64,000 nucleotides of DNA. Origin: an uncultured Winogradskyella sp. (GTDB lineage: Bacteria > Bacteroidota > Bacteroidia > Flavobacteriales > Flavobacteriaceae). Position 1 is the stretch's first letter, and each line of letters starts with the position of its first letter. The translations under genes were made by a program, and so were the position numbers. Positions 7,138 through 15,546 of the stretch are shown here, in pieces. The stretch is taken from contig NZ_CANMJY010000003.1 in assembly GCF_947498345.1 (NCBI RefSeq), positions 248,001 through 312,000 of the forward strand, given 5' to 3'. The notes beneath the pieces were generated by a model, which was not told the DNA's origin, ran no database searches, and saw nothing but the letters and a program-made list of their open reading frames with translations.

Positions 7138-9300
7138 ATGAAACAACTTTTACTCTTATGTGCAATTTGCACTTCAATCAATCTATCTTTTTCGCAAGCT
7201 CCAGAAACAAGCCCAGATTATAATGCATTAATAGCATTATATAATGCTACTAATGGAGATTCGTGGTCCAATAATACTAATTGGCTAAGTAATCAGCCTA
7301 TAAGCACTTGGTATGGTATAACAGCAGAGAATAATCGCGTAATAGGTATTAATTTGCAAAATAATTTGCTCGTTGGTAATTTACCTATTGAAATAGGCGA
7401 TTTTACAGAACTACTTTCAATCAACTTACAAACCAACTATCTGTCTGGTGAAATACCATCTTCTATTGGAAATTTATCTGCTTTAACAACTTTAGGATTA
7501 AACAACAATTCACTAAGTGGCACTATTCCTAATGAAATAGGCAACTTAACTAACTTATTTAATTTGTATCTAAATGCTAATCAAATCACAGGGAGTATTC
7601 CTTCCAGTCTGGTAAATCTGGCACTCAACCATAACCTCCAAGCCTTAAATTTAGGCATCAACAAATTATCTGGGATTGTACCAGACTTTTCTGCCACAAG
7701 TATTGTACTACTATGGATTCAGGATAATAATTTTCAGTTTGGCGATTTCGAAAATCAGCATTCTGCATATGTTAACAATCCCAGTTTAAGCTATCTGTTT
7801 TCACCTCAAGGTTTTGTATCTGCACCAGAAAGTCAAGCGGTAAGCATAGGACAAAGCACAAACATAAATGCCAATATTTCGGGTAGTCAAAACATGTTTT
7901 CTTGGTATAGAGATAATGGTGACGGTACATCTACTTTAGTAGATTCTGATACATTATTTGATCTCACTATTAATTCTGCTTTAGATTATGGTAGCTATTA
8001 TTTAATCGCTACATCGGCTCTAATTCCAGGTTTAAATCTAAGAACCTATAATCTTACAATTGCAGATTTGCCAAGTAATCATCCAGATTATAATGCTCTT
8101 GTAGCACTATATAATAGTACCAACGGCAACAATTGGACTAACAATACTAATTGGCTAGACAATACTAAACCTATTAATACATGGTTTGGTATTTCATTAG
8201 AATTCAATGGTAATAGAGTAGAGCGATTAAATTTAAGTAATAACAATATCTCCGGAACTATACCTCCAGAAATCAATGGATTAACAGAACTCGAAGAAAT
8301 TATCATTAAAAATCATTCGCTATCGGGTGAAATACCTGAAACATTTTGGAGTCTAAATTTGCAAAACCTTTTTTTAGATAACAGTGAAGACTTTGAAGAT
8401 CATAGTTTAGAATTTACAAACACCACTAATCTAACTATCGGAAATATGCCAAATTTATTTTGGTTAGAATTAAGTGACATGGATATACCTAACCAAGCAT
8501 ACAATGAAATTAAAAATTCTTCAATAAATATTTTGACTTTAGACAATTGTAATTTAGGTTCAGATATACCTGTTGAGTTTGCAAACTTTGCACAAGTTAT
8601 TGTACCAAACAATAATTTTAGCGGAATAATACCCAATGAATTCTCAACCACCACCAGCTTGGTGACTTTTAATATTTCAAACAACCTATATGATTTCTCC
8701 GATTTGGAATCTTTAGCCAATAACAATAATATCAATAACTTCCTGTATTCACCACAACGAACAACAGACACAGAAGATTCTGTAACAAATGCTGTTGGAA
8801 GTAATATAATGCTTAGTGTAAATGATACTGATATTGGTAGAAGTTCTAATACAAATTCGGCTATGAATAATCAATATCAGTGGTTCAAGGATAATTTAGA
8901 AATTATTGGTGCAGTTAATTCTAGTTATACCATAACAAATGCTCAAGAAAGTGATAGTGGTGTTTATTTTTGCCGTATTACTAATACAATATTACCAGAA
9001 CTAGTGATTGATAGAGCTCCAATAACGTTGACTATCGATAGTAGTTTAAATTTAAATAATAACGACGAAAACGTAATTTCCATTTTCCCAAATCCCGTAA
9101 AAAATTGGTTAACAATAAAGACTTACAACTTAAATCAAGCAAGTCTAATGATATATGATATTAGTGGTCGTGTAGTAAAACAAAAAACCATAATAGGTTC
9201 GCAAAACATTCTAAATATAGAAGACTTAAAAACGGGTATGTACCTTTTAAATGTAAAAGACAAAAACAAAGTACTAACCTTACGATTTATAAAACAATAA
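7138..9300 (+). CDS. Secreted leucine-rich-repeat protein with T9SS sorting domain
   Basis: A 720-residue surface or secreted protein. I start at the ATG at 7138, which gives a good signal peptide (cleavage near NLSFSQA, residues about 14-20); the open frame extends upstream into the preceding terminator. It contains two LRR blocks (about 25-200 and 330-540), each introduced by the same cap motif (DYNALxALYNxTNGxxWxN), each followed by an Ig-like beta segment (about 235-320 and 560-640), and a type A T9SS C-terminal domain (ISIFPNPV...GMYLLNVK...RFIKQ) over the last 75 residues. The duplicated layout points to internal duplication. It is probably an adhesin or glycan/protein-binding surface protein exported by T9SS. 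Confidence 0.92.
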   Translation: MKQLLLLCAICTSINLSFSQAPETSPDYNALIALYNATNGDSWSNNTNWLSNQPISTWYGITAENNRVIGINLQNNLLVGNLPIEIGDFTELLSINLQTNYLSGEIPSSIGNLSALTTLGLNNNSLSGTIPNEIGNLTNLFNLYLNANQITGSIPSSLVNLALNHNLQALNLGINKLSGIVPDFSATSIVLLWIQDNNFQFGDFENQHSAYVNNPSLSYLFSPQGFVSAPESQAVSIGQSTNINANISGSQNMFSWYRDNGDGTSTLVDSDTLFDLTINSALDYGSYYLIATSALIPGLNLRTYNLTIADLPSNHPDYNALVALYNSTNGNNWTNNTNWLDNTKPINTWFGISLEFNGNRVERLNLSNNNISGTIPPEINGLTELEEIIIKNHSLSGEIPETFWSLNLQNLFLDNSEDFEDHSLEFTNTTNLTIGNMPNLFWLELSDMDIPNQAYNEIKNSSINILTLDNCNLGSDIPVEFANFAQVIVPNNNFSGIIPNEFSTTTSLVTFNISNNLYDFSDLESLANNNNINNFLYSPQRTTDTEDSVTNAVGSNIMLSVNDTDIGRSSNTNSAMNNQYQWFKDNLEIIGAVNSSYTITNAQESDSGVYFCRITNTILPELVIDRAPITLTIDSSLNLNNNDENVISIFPNPVKNWLTIKTYNLNQASLMIYDISGRVVKQKTIIGSQNILNIEDLKTGMYLLNVKDKNKVLTLRFIKQ

Positions 9301-9364
9301 TTAGCTGTTAATTGCGATAGTTGGGTTGCTATTAATCTAAAACCAACCTATACCAACTATCATT

Positions 9365-9390
9365 AAAATCCCCTTTAAAGGGGATTTTTT
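9365..9390 (+). terminator. Rho-independent terminator after LRR gene
   Basis: Hairpin AAAATCCCC-TTTA-AGGGGATTTTTT between the LRR gene and the LuxR-type gene. Its stem is nearly the same as that of the terminator at 7062. Confidence 0.85.
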
Positions 9391-9419
9391 CAACTAACAC
9401 CATGTCTTAACTTCACTTT

Positions 9420-9839
9420 ATGAAAAACTTAAAAAAAAGTGCTAAAACAGAGTTATTGCAATTAACAAGTCAGCTAAAAGCGAATAAAAAAACGTTAAAT
9501 CATAATGAATTTATTTCAGTTTTAAATGAAATGAAGTCTATAGTTATCAATAAACAATTTGTAGAAATCGCTATTCAGTCATTAAAAGTTTTAAATCAAA
9601 CCAAGGTAAAACACAAAGGCAAACTGACAAATAGAGAAGAAGAAATATTAGAACTTATTGGAAAAGGCCTTCAAAACAGTAGTATAGCAAAACAGTTAAA
9701 TCTAAGTAAATCGACAATTGAAACTCATAGAAAGAATATTAGAAAAAAACTTAAACTAAATGGGACAGATAATTTATTTGTTTATGCCCTATTATTCAAC
9801 TTACAAAATCATAATCTTATTACATATGATAATTCTTAA
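9420..9839 (+). CDS. LuxR-type HTH protein without receiver domain
   Basis: A 139-residue protein: a Lys/Asn-rich helical N-terminal half (about 1-60) of unknown role and a LuxR-family helix-turn-helix at about 62-128 (LTNREEEILELIGKGLQN, then SKSTIETHRKNIRKKL). No receiver or ligand-binding domain is present, so it is either constitutively active or controlled through the short N-terminal region. It sits between two terminators and is therefore its own transcription unit. Targets are unknown. Confidence 0.85.
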   Translation: MKNLKKSAKTELLQLTSQLKANKKTLNHNEFISVLNEMKSIVINKQFVEIAIQSLKVLNQTKVKHKGKLTNREEEILELIGKGLQNSSIAKQLNLSKSTIETHRKNIRKKLKLNGTDNLFVYALLFNLQNHNLITYDNS

Positions 9840-9915
9840 TTAAAAACATGGATATATGATGCTTCTAACTATTTTACTTATTATCAATTTTCTTTTATTA
9901 AAATTTAGCGCAAAC

Positions 9916-9943
9916 AAAAAGCAGCCTAATTAGGCTGCTTTTT
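9916..9943. terminator. Bidirectional terminator
   Basis: Symmetric hairpin AAAAAGCAGCCTA/TAGGCTGCTTTTT, serving the LuxR-type gene on the plus strand and the peptidase gene on the minus strand. Confidence 0.85.
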
Positions 9944-9963
9944 AATTTAAAATATGAATTATC

Positions 9964-12003
9964 TTAATTTACCTCAGGCAAATAGTTATACTTTTTACTG
10001 TACTCTAACATTTGTTCTGGGAAACCTACTGGCTGAGTCACTTTAATCACAGTTATTTCACCAGCGTCATTCATCTCTGGTACTAATACCGGGTTTACAA
10101 ATCCACTATAAGGTGCAGATGTAAACTGCTTGTTACGTTCTAAAACCTCAGCGTGAATCACCTGGTCTACTTTTACACCATAGCCTTCTACCAAAGCCTC
10201 AACTGCTGTATAATCACCTTCAGATTTAATACGTTGGGTTTCTCTTAATAACTGTCCAAATAAATCGTGTAACTTGTCATAATCATTAATATTAAAATAT
10301 GTCTTACCATCTTTAGTTACCTTTTCAATTACATTATCTGCTTTTCCTTTTTCATATACCCATGCACTTACCCATTGTCGGTTTCTCATGTGAGCTTCTT
10401 CAACATCATCACCAAGATTTAAGCGAATTAATTGTGTCATTAAACCATTTCTTATATAGCCATCGTAAGCAGCCATACCTACCTTTTTCCAATCCTCTAC
10501 CAAACCTAATTCTTGTAATTTAGAATCGTATAAATAGTAGAGTCCTACTAAATCGGCTCTCCCTTCTTCTAAGGTTGACGCATAGTTCTTTAAAGTTTCT
10601 TTGGTCTCACCTACTCCAGGGTTTAACTGACCCGAAGCATGGCCTATTACTTCATGTAAAGCAGTATGTAATTTATCGGCTAGCTTTCCATATTTTTCTT
10701 CTAATTCAAACTCTTCTTCATCGTGTACAAATTCCTTTAAACGTCCACTTCCACCTGCGTTATTATAGGCGTTGATAATATTTCCAAGTGAAACAGATTT
10801 ACTTCCCACTTCTGCTCTAATCCAGTTGGCATTGGGTAAATTTACACCTATTGGTGTACTTGGGGATGCATCACCAGCCTCACCAGCAACATTTACTACT
10901 TTATATGTTACACCAACAACATTTTTCTTTTTATGCTCATCCATCAATGGAGAATTATCTTCAAACCATTGTGCGTTATCAGATAAAACCTTCATCTTTT
11001 TAGACATATCAAAATCATTGATTTGTACAATAGTTTCGTAAGAACCTCTATAACCTAAAGGGTCATTATACACTTCGATAAAGCTATTAATGTAATCTAC
11101 ATTGCCAGCAGTAGCAGCTGTCCAAGCGACATTATAATCGTCCCAGGTTTGTAAATCTCCTGTCTTGTAATATTGAATTAATAGTTTAATAGCATCACCC
11201 TGAGCTTTGTTTTCTGCAACACCTTGCGCTTTTTCTAACCATTCTACCACTTTGTCTATAGCTGATCCATATAAACCACCAGACTTGTATACACGCTCTT
11301 TTAAAACGCCATTCTCTTTAACCAACTGAGAGTTTAGACCATAAGATAGTGGACGTTTTGAGTCAGGAGACTTTTTAGCAGCATAGAATTTTTCAACATC
11401 TGCATTAGTAACATTTGGCCCATAAAAATTTACTGCAGATAAGGCTACATTATCAACACCTTTGGCCTGATTTACTTTTTTAGAGTCTTCATCATTAAAA
11501 ATAACATTAAAAGCCTCACCGTCTAATTTTGTATTGCTCGCCAATAGCAATTCATTAAGGTAATCTTTATTAAAATCTGGTTTTAACTTATCATTTGAAT
11601 AATGATGATGAATACCATTACTAAACCAAACACGTTTTAAATAGGTTTCAAAAGCTTTCCAGCTATCAGTGGTTTTGTCTCCGTTATAATTTTTGTAAAT
11701 AGTTTCTAAAGCTTTTCTAATCTTTAGATTGTGTCTGTAGTTTTGATCCCACATAATATCTCGACCGGCCAGACCAGCTTCTGTTAGATAATACACAAGT
11801 TTTTGTTCTTTTAAACTAAGATTTTCCCATCCAGGAATTTGGTAACGAAGAATTTTAATGTCAGCAAATTGCTCAACATTATAGTTAAATTTCGCTTCTG
11901 CTTTTTCCTTTACATCTTCTATTACAGGTTCTTTTGCATCATCTTTACAAGACAAAGCAAATAGAGCGATAAGGCAGATTGTAAATATTGATTTTAGTTT
12001 CAT
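9964..12003 (-). CDS. Dipeptidyl peptidase III-like (M49) zinc peptidase, lipoprotein
   Basis: A 679-residue protein with a lipoprotein signal (LFALSC, Cys at about 19). The M49 zinc motif HEVIGH is at about residue 450, and the second motif EEGRAD follows about 38 residues later, matching the HEXXGH...EExRAD signature of dipeptidyl peptidase III. Members remove dipeptides from peptide N-termini; the lipid anchor would place this one in the periplasm or on the outer membrane. It is read alone, with a TAnnTTTG promoter box just upstream. Confidence 0.92.
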   Translation of the reverse strand: MKLKSIFTICLIALFALSCKDDAKEPVIEDVKEKAEAKFNYNVEQFADIKILRYQIPGWENLSLKEQKLVYYLTEAGLAGRDIMWDQNYRHNLKIRKALETIYKNYNGDKTTDSWKAFETYLKRVWFSNGIHHHYSNDKLKPDFNKDYLNELLLASNTKLDGEAFNVIFNDEDSKKVNQAKGVDNVALSAVNFYGPNVTNADVEKFYAAKKSPDSKRPLSYGLNSQLVKENGVLKERVYKSGGLYGSAIDKVVEWLEKAQGVAENKAQGDAIKLLIQYYKTGDLQTWDDYNVAWTAATAGNVDYINSFIEVYNDPLGYRGSYETIVQINDFDMSKKMKVLSDNAQWFEDNSPLMDEHKKKNVVGVTYKVVNVAGEAGDASPSTPIGVNLPNANWIRAEVGSKSVSLGNIINAYNNAGGSGRLKEFVHDEEEFELEEKYGKLADKLHTALHEVIGHASGQLNPGVGETKETLKNYASTLEEGRADLVGLYYLYDSKLQELGLVEDWKKVGMAAYDGYIRNGLMTQLIRLNLGDDVEEAHMRNRQWVSAWVYEKGKADNVIEKVTKDGKTYFNINDYDKLHDLFGQLLRETQRIKSEGDYTAVEALVEGYGVKVDQVIHAEVLERNKQFTSAPYSGFVNPVLVPEMNDAGEITVIKVTQPVGFPEQMLEYSKKYNYLPEVN

Positions 12004-12029
12004 AAATATGTTAGTTTTTTTAATGTAAG

Positions 12030-12037
12030 CAAATGTA
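12030..12037 (-). promoter_or_regulatory. -7 promoter box for M49 peptidase gene
   Basis: CAAATGTA on the plus strand, a perfect TAnnTTTG on the minus strand, 27 bp before the start codon. Confidence 0.55.
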
Positions 12038-12065
12038 ACATATATATCACATATGATAAAATTAC

Positions 12066-12073
12066 TATCTTTG
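12066..12073 (+). promoter_or_regulatory. -7 promoter box for SRPBCC/GyrI gene
   Basis: TATCTTTG, a perfect TAnnTTTG match, 22 bp before the ATG at 12096. No clear -33 TTG was found. Confidence 0.55.
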
Positions 12074-12095
12074 GGTAACTACTAAATCAAATGCA

Positions 12096-13115
12096 ATGAA
12101 AATACTTAAATACATCTTGTTACTGCTATTGGTTTTAATCATAGGTTTTTCAATATACATTGCGGTACAACCCAATTCTTTTGAGGTGACAAGGACAAGG
12201 ACTGTAAATGCTCCTCAGGCTGTTGTTTATAACAACATCATCGATTTTAAAAATTGGGAATCGTGGAATTCATGGGTAGAAGCAAAACCTGAAACAAAAA
12301 TTACCTTGTCTGAGCAGACCAAAGGTGTTGGTGGTTCATACTCATGGGAGGATGAAGATGGCATTGGCACAATGAAAACTACTGATACAAAACCAAACAG
12401 TTCCATCACACAAGAAATGCAATTCGCTGATTTTCCTGTTAATGAAGTTACATGGGATTTAAAATCTAATACAAATGGTACAACCGATGTTACCTGGTCC
12501 ATTTCTGGTAAAGATTTACCTTTTGGTTTTAAGGCTTTTGCTACAATAATGGGCGGCATGGAAAAACAAATTGGACCACACTATGAAAGAGGTTTAGAAA
12601 TGTTAGATAGTGTTGTGCAAAAAGAAATGAAAGTGTATAGTATTAATACCGAAGGCGTAAAACAACATAGTGGTGGTTTTTACCTCTACAACACCACTTC
12701 TTGTAAGTTTGGTGAGTTTGAAACAAAAATGAAAGAAATGCTTCCAAAAGTTGGTGCTTATGCTATGACAAATAATGTTACTATGGCAGGACCTCCTTAT
12801 ATCTTATATCATAAATGGGATGAAGAGAACGATGCTGTAATTTTTTCTTGTTGCGTACCAACCAATTCTAAAGTGGTTTCTAATGAAGAAGGTATATTAA
12901 CTGGTCAGTTAGAATCATTTAAAGCTGTAAAAACGGTTTTAAAAGGAGATTATAATAATCTAAAAGAAGCTTGGGAAGCCACCATGAAATACATTACTGA
13001 CAACAATCTAGAAATGATTGAAGTTGGACCAATGCTAGAAACCTATTTAACAGATCCCATAGGTACTCCTAACCCGGCAGATTGGGTTACCGAAATTTAT
13101 GTTGCTGTGAAATAG
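12096..13115 (+). CDS. SRPBCC domain fused to GyrI-like effector-binding domain
   Basis: A 339-residue protein with an N-terminal membrane anchor (about 5-24), an SRPBCC/polyketide-cyclase-like domain (about 30-175, with NNIIDFKNWESWNSW and a C-terminal helix GGMEKQIGPHYERGLEML), and a GyrI/AraC effector-binding-like domain (about 185-339). Both folds bind small hydrophobic ligands; no enzymatic motif is visible. The gene lies 22 bp before crcB and is likely cotranscribed with it, although no functional link is evident. Confidence 0.8.
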   Translation: MKILKYILLLLLVLIIGFSIYIAVQPNSFEVTRTRTVNAPQAVVYNNIIDFKNWESWNSWVEAKPETKITLSEQTKGVGGSYSWEDEDGIGTMKTTDTKPNSSITQEMQFADFPVNEVTWDLKSNTNGTTDVTWSISGKDLPFGFKAFATIMGGMEKQIGPHYERGLEMLDSVVQKEMKVYSINTEGVKQHSGGFYLYNTTSCKFGEFETKMKEMLPKVGAYAMTNNVTMAGPPYILYHKWDEENDAVIFSCCVPTNSKVVSNEEGILTGQLESFKAVKTVLKGDYNNLKEAWEATMKYITDNNLEMIEVGPMLETYLTDPIGTPNPADWVTEIYVAVK

Positions 13116-13137
13116 TTAATATTCTTATAGCATATAC

Positions 13138-13506
13138 ATGAAACAACTCTTACTTGTATTTATTGGAGGTGGCTTTGGAAGTGCGCTTCGTTTTGTTATT
13201 GGAAAATGGCTTAACAGTTCTGGAGATGGTATTCCTTATGGCACTTTTACAGCTAACATTCTTGGTAGTTTATTAATTGGTATTATTTTAGGATTAGCTG
13301 CAAAAAATGATAGTCTTTCTGAAAGCCAAACACTTTTATTAGCCACAGGCTTTTGTGGAGGGTTTACAACATTCTCAACCTTTGCTTACGAAAATCATGT
13401 GCTTTTAAAATCTGGTGATTTCACAAGTTTTGCAATTTATACTATTGCTAGTTTTGTTATTGGATTTCTAGCTGTATTTTTCGGAATGTATTTAGTAAAA
13501 CCCTAA
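13138..13506 (+). CDS. crcB: Fluoride ion channel CrcB/Fluc
   Basis: A 122-residue, four-helix membrane protein with the Fluc signatures GGGFGSALRFVIGKW at the N-terminus, GTFTANILGSLLIG, and GFCGGFTTFSTFAYE in the third helix. Fluc proteins work as antiparallel dimers that let fluoride leave the cytoplasm. The length is normal for the family. I saw no fluoride riboswitch in the short gap upstream. The stop codon overlaps the convergent DUF1684 gene by 4 bp. Confidence 0.95.
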   Translation: MKQLLLVFIGGGFGSALRFVIGKWLNSSGDGIPYGTFTANILGSLLIGIILGLAAKNDSLSESQTLLLATGFCGGFTTFSTFAYENHVLLKSGDFTSFAIYTIASFVIGFLAVFFGMYLVKP

Positions 13507-14105
13507 TACTTTTTAAAAGCTTTAACTCCAGCTTTTACTTCTGTAGCGATATAATTTTCCCTTGGTACAATTGGGCATGAGTACTTTTCATTATAAGCAC
13601 AATATGGGTTATATGCTGTGTTAAAATCAATCATTAAGGTATCCCCTTCAGGAATTCGCAAATCGATATAACGACCACCACCATAGCTTTCATTTCCATT
13701 AGTATCGTCTAAAAATGGTAAAAACAAATAATCACGATATCCTTCTGTCTGCATCTGCTCTTTTCCTTGATACACATTAAGTTGACACCTAATTCCTTTC
13801 AACTCAAAAGTAACTACCCCAAAAATACGTTCTTTAGATACACGATCTGTAGTGGTCTTCATGTCAAACCATTTAGAATCTGGCGTTCTTTTAAGATTTG
13901 CTTTAACCACATAGGTTGAATCAAATCTGAAGAAATCCAATCCTTTAAAGGTCTTTAAATCTTTCTTTTTTAAAGGTGATTTACTTGCGTCTTTATACTC
14001 TGCATTAAGTTCTTTTTGCCATTGAGTTTCTTCGTTTAACATTTGTTTGTCTTGTGCGCAACTCAAAGAAAAAATCATTAAAAAAAGTAAAAAGAAATGC
14101 TTCAT
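13503..14105 (-). CDS. DUF1684 lipoprotein
   Basis: A 200-residue lipoprotein (signal ends SLSC, Cys at about 16) of the DUF1684 family. Recognisable features are LKTFKGLDFFRFDSTYVV, the central YQGKEQMQTEGYRDYLFLPF segment and the C-terminal DFNTAYNPYCAYNEKYSCPI motif with conserved Asn, Tyr and Cys. The biochemical role of the family is not known to me. It is convergent with crcB. Confidence 0.85.
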   Translation of the reverse strand: MKHFFLLFLMIFSLSCAQDKQMLNEETQWQKELNAEYKDASKSPLKKKDLKTFKGLDFFRFDSTYVVKANLKRTPDSKWFDMKTTTDRVSKERIFGVVTFELKGIRCQLNVYQGKEQMQTEGYRDYLFLPFLDDTNGNESYGGGRYIDLRIPEGDTLMIDFNTAYNPYCAYNEKYSCPIVPRENYIATEVKAGVKAFKKY

Positions 14106-14125
14106 ATCTAAATCATTTTAAAACT

Positions 14126-14133
14126 CAAAAATA
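14126..14133 (-). promoter_or_regulatory. -7 promoter box for DUF1684 gene
   Basis: CAAAAATA on the plus strand (TAnnTTTG on the minus strand), 21 bp before the start codon at 14105. Confidence 0.5.
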
Positions 14134-14153
14134 CAACATATCAATTTTTATTG

Positions 14154-14161
14154 TAGCTTTG
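14154..14161 (+). promoter_or_regulatory. -7 promoter box of the MFS leader transcript
   Basis: TAGCTTTG, a perfect TAnnTTTG match. It predicts a transcript starting near 14168, giving a leader of about 160 nt before the MFS start codon. Confidence 0.55.
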
Positions 14162-14183
14162 AGCTATTAAACAAACAAAAATA

Positions 14184-14261
14184 ATGTTACAAGTTAATAG
14201 ATATGTAAGGCTAACCTGTGTGATTTCTACGGAAAACATTCGGACGCATTATCTATTGTAG
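14184..14261 (+). CDS. Possible 25-aa leader peptide upstream of MFS gene
   Basis: ATG-initiated ORF inside the predicted leader transcript, encoding 25 residues that include NRYVRLTCVISTENIRTHY. It begins about 16 nt after the predicted transcript start and ends 30 nt before a strong terminator. That position is what one expects of a leader peptide whose translation controls an attenuator. It could also be a chance ORF within a small RNA. Confidence 0.45.
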   Translation: MLQVNRYVRLTCVISTENIRTHYLL

Positions 14262-14290
14262 CTATACTTATATACTATTAAACAATATTT

Positions 14291-14319
14291 AAAAGTCCGA
14301 CGATACCGTCGGACTTTTT
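14291..14319 (+). terminator. Strong terminator just before MFS start codon
   Basis: AAAGTCCGACG-ATAC-CGTCGGACTTTTT, an 11-bp perfect stem followed by T residues, ending 13 bp before the ATG at 14332. No annotated plus-strand gene precedes it, so it must end either a leader transcript or a small RNA. Confidence 0.85.
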
Positions 14320-14331
14320 ATTTTTATAACA

Positions 14332-15546
14332 ATGACCAACATGAAAACACTATTTAAAAACTATCTCAATACTTTCAATGGGCTTTCTAGAGAAGTTTGG
14401 TGGCTCGCGCTGATAACTTTTATAAACAGATCAGGCACAATGGTAATTCCATTCTTGACTCTATATCTAAATGAAGACTTATCATTTTCGTTTCCACAAG
14501 TTGGCTGGATAATGAGTTGTTTTGGTCTAGGTTCTGTTGTTGGAACATGGCTAGGTGGAAAACTGACCGATCAAATAGGGTATTATAAAGTAATGGTAAG
14601 AAGTTTATTGAGTACAGGCATTGTATTCATTGCGCTTCAATTTTTAACATCATTTACTCAAGTTTGTATTGGTATATTTTTAGTAATGGTAGTTGCTGAC
14701 ACTTTTAGACCAGCTATGTTTGTTGCAATGAGCGTTTACAGTAAACCAGAAAATAAAACACGTTCGGTAACACTTATAAGACTAGCTATTAATTTAGGAT
14801 TTTCAGCAGGACCAGCTATTGGTGGCCTCATAATATCAAAATTAGATTATGGAGGTCTATTTTGGGTTGATGGTATTACATGTATTCTAGCAACATTGCT
14901 TTTAATTAAAGTATTAAACCCTAGAGTAGCTAAGCCTTTAGATGATGAAAAAACTGAAAACCCAAAATCGGCTTATAAAGATGGCCCATATTGGATATTC
15001 TTTTTAGCTATGTTTTTATTTGCGGTAATCTTTATGCAGTATTTTTCTACAATGCCTTTGTACTATAGAAATATTCATAAACTCACTGAGTTAGAAATAG
15101 GTTTACTTCTGGGCTTAAATGGCTTCTTAATTTTTATACTAGAAATGCCATTAATTCATTGGTTAGATAAAAGAAAATATAATAAAATACTCTTAACTTC
15201 GATAGGAATATTACTTACTGTATTAAGCTTTGTGGTTATAAACCTTACATCATGGACTGGTATTTTAATAATGAGTATTTTACTTATGACAGTTGGCGAA
15301 ATGATAGGTTTTCCCTATTCTAATGCTTTTGCTATGGATCGTTCTAAAAGAGGAAAAAAAGGACAGTATCTTGCCATGTATTTAATGGCATTTTCTCTTG
15401 CTAATGTTTTTGGACATAATGGTGGCATTCAACTTATTGATAAAATAGGCTATGACATGACTTGGAATATTATGATTAGCTCGGGTCTATTAGGCGTATT
15501 GTTCTTAATCTACCTAAAATATAGATTAAAAAAGGAAATAACATGA
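14332..15546 (+). CDS. MFS exporter
   Basis: A 404-residue, 12-helix major facilitator transporter. The loop 2-3 signature is present as GSVVGTWLGGKLTDQIGYYKVM, and the central charged loop (about 200-220, RVAKPLDDEKTENPKSAY) separates the two six-helix halves. The pattern fits the multidrug-efflux type MFS families. The ATG at 14341 is an alternative start. The stop codon overlaps the VOC gene (ATGA), and the candidate attenuator lies immediately upstream, which would suit an inducible drug exporter; the substrate is unknown. Confidence 0.88.
   Translation: MTNMKTLFKNYLNTFNGLSREVWWLALITFINRSGTMVIPFLTLYLNEDLSFSFPQVGWIMSCFGLGSVVGTWLGGKLTDQIGYYKVMVRSLLSTGIVFIALQFLTSFTQVCIGIFLVMVVADTFRPAMFVAMSVYSKPENKTRSVTLIRLAINLGFSAGPAIGGLIISKLDYGGLFWVDGITCILATLLLIKVLNPRVAKPLDDEKTENPKSAYKDGPYWIFFLAMFLFAVIFMQYFSTMPLYYRNIHKLTELEIGLLLGLNGFLIFILEMPLIHWLDKRKYNKILLTSIGILLTVLSFVVINLTSWTGILIMSILLMTVGEMIGFPYSNAFAMDRSKRGKKGQYLAMYLMAFSLANVFGHNGGIQLIDKIGYDMTWNIMISSGLLGVLFLIYLKYRLKKEIT

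Larger units (their letters stand above)
14184..14325 (+). promoter_or_regulatory. Candidate transcription attenuator of MFS-VOC operon
   Basis: Two sets of structures compete. The terminator (14291-14319) is an 11-bp stem. Its 5' arm contains GTCCGA (14295-14300), which can alternatively pair with an upstream TCGGAC (14240-14245) inside the leader ORF. An 8-bp helix AATAGATA/TATCTATT (14196-14203 with 14250-14257) further structures the leader. The competing 6-bp pairing is weak compared with the terminator, so the switching mechanism is inference. Confidence 0.45.

Noticed and set aside
9856..9933. 25-codon hydrophobic ORF (two ATGs) ending in the terminator
   Set aside because: It runs through the bidirectional terminator hairpin at 9916, so its codons are most likely chance.
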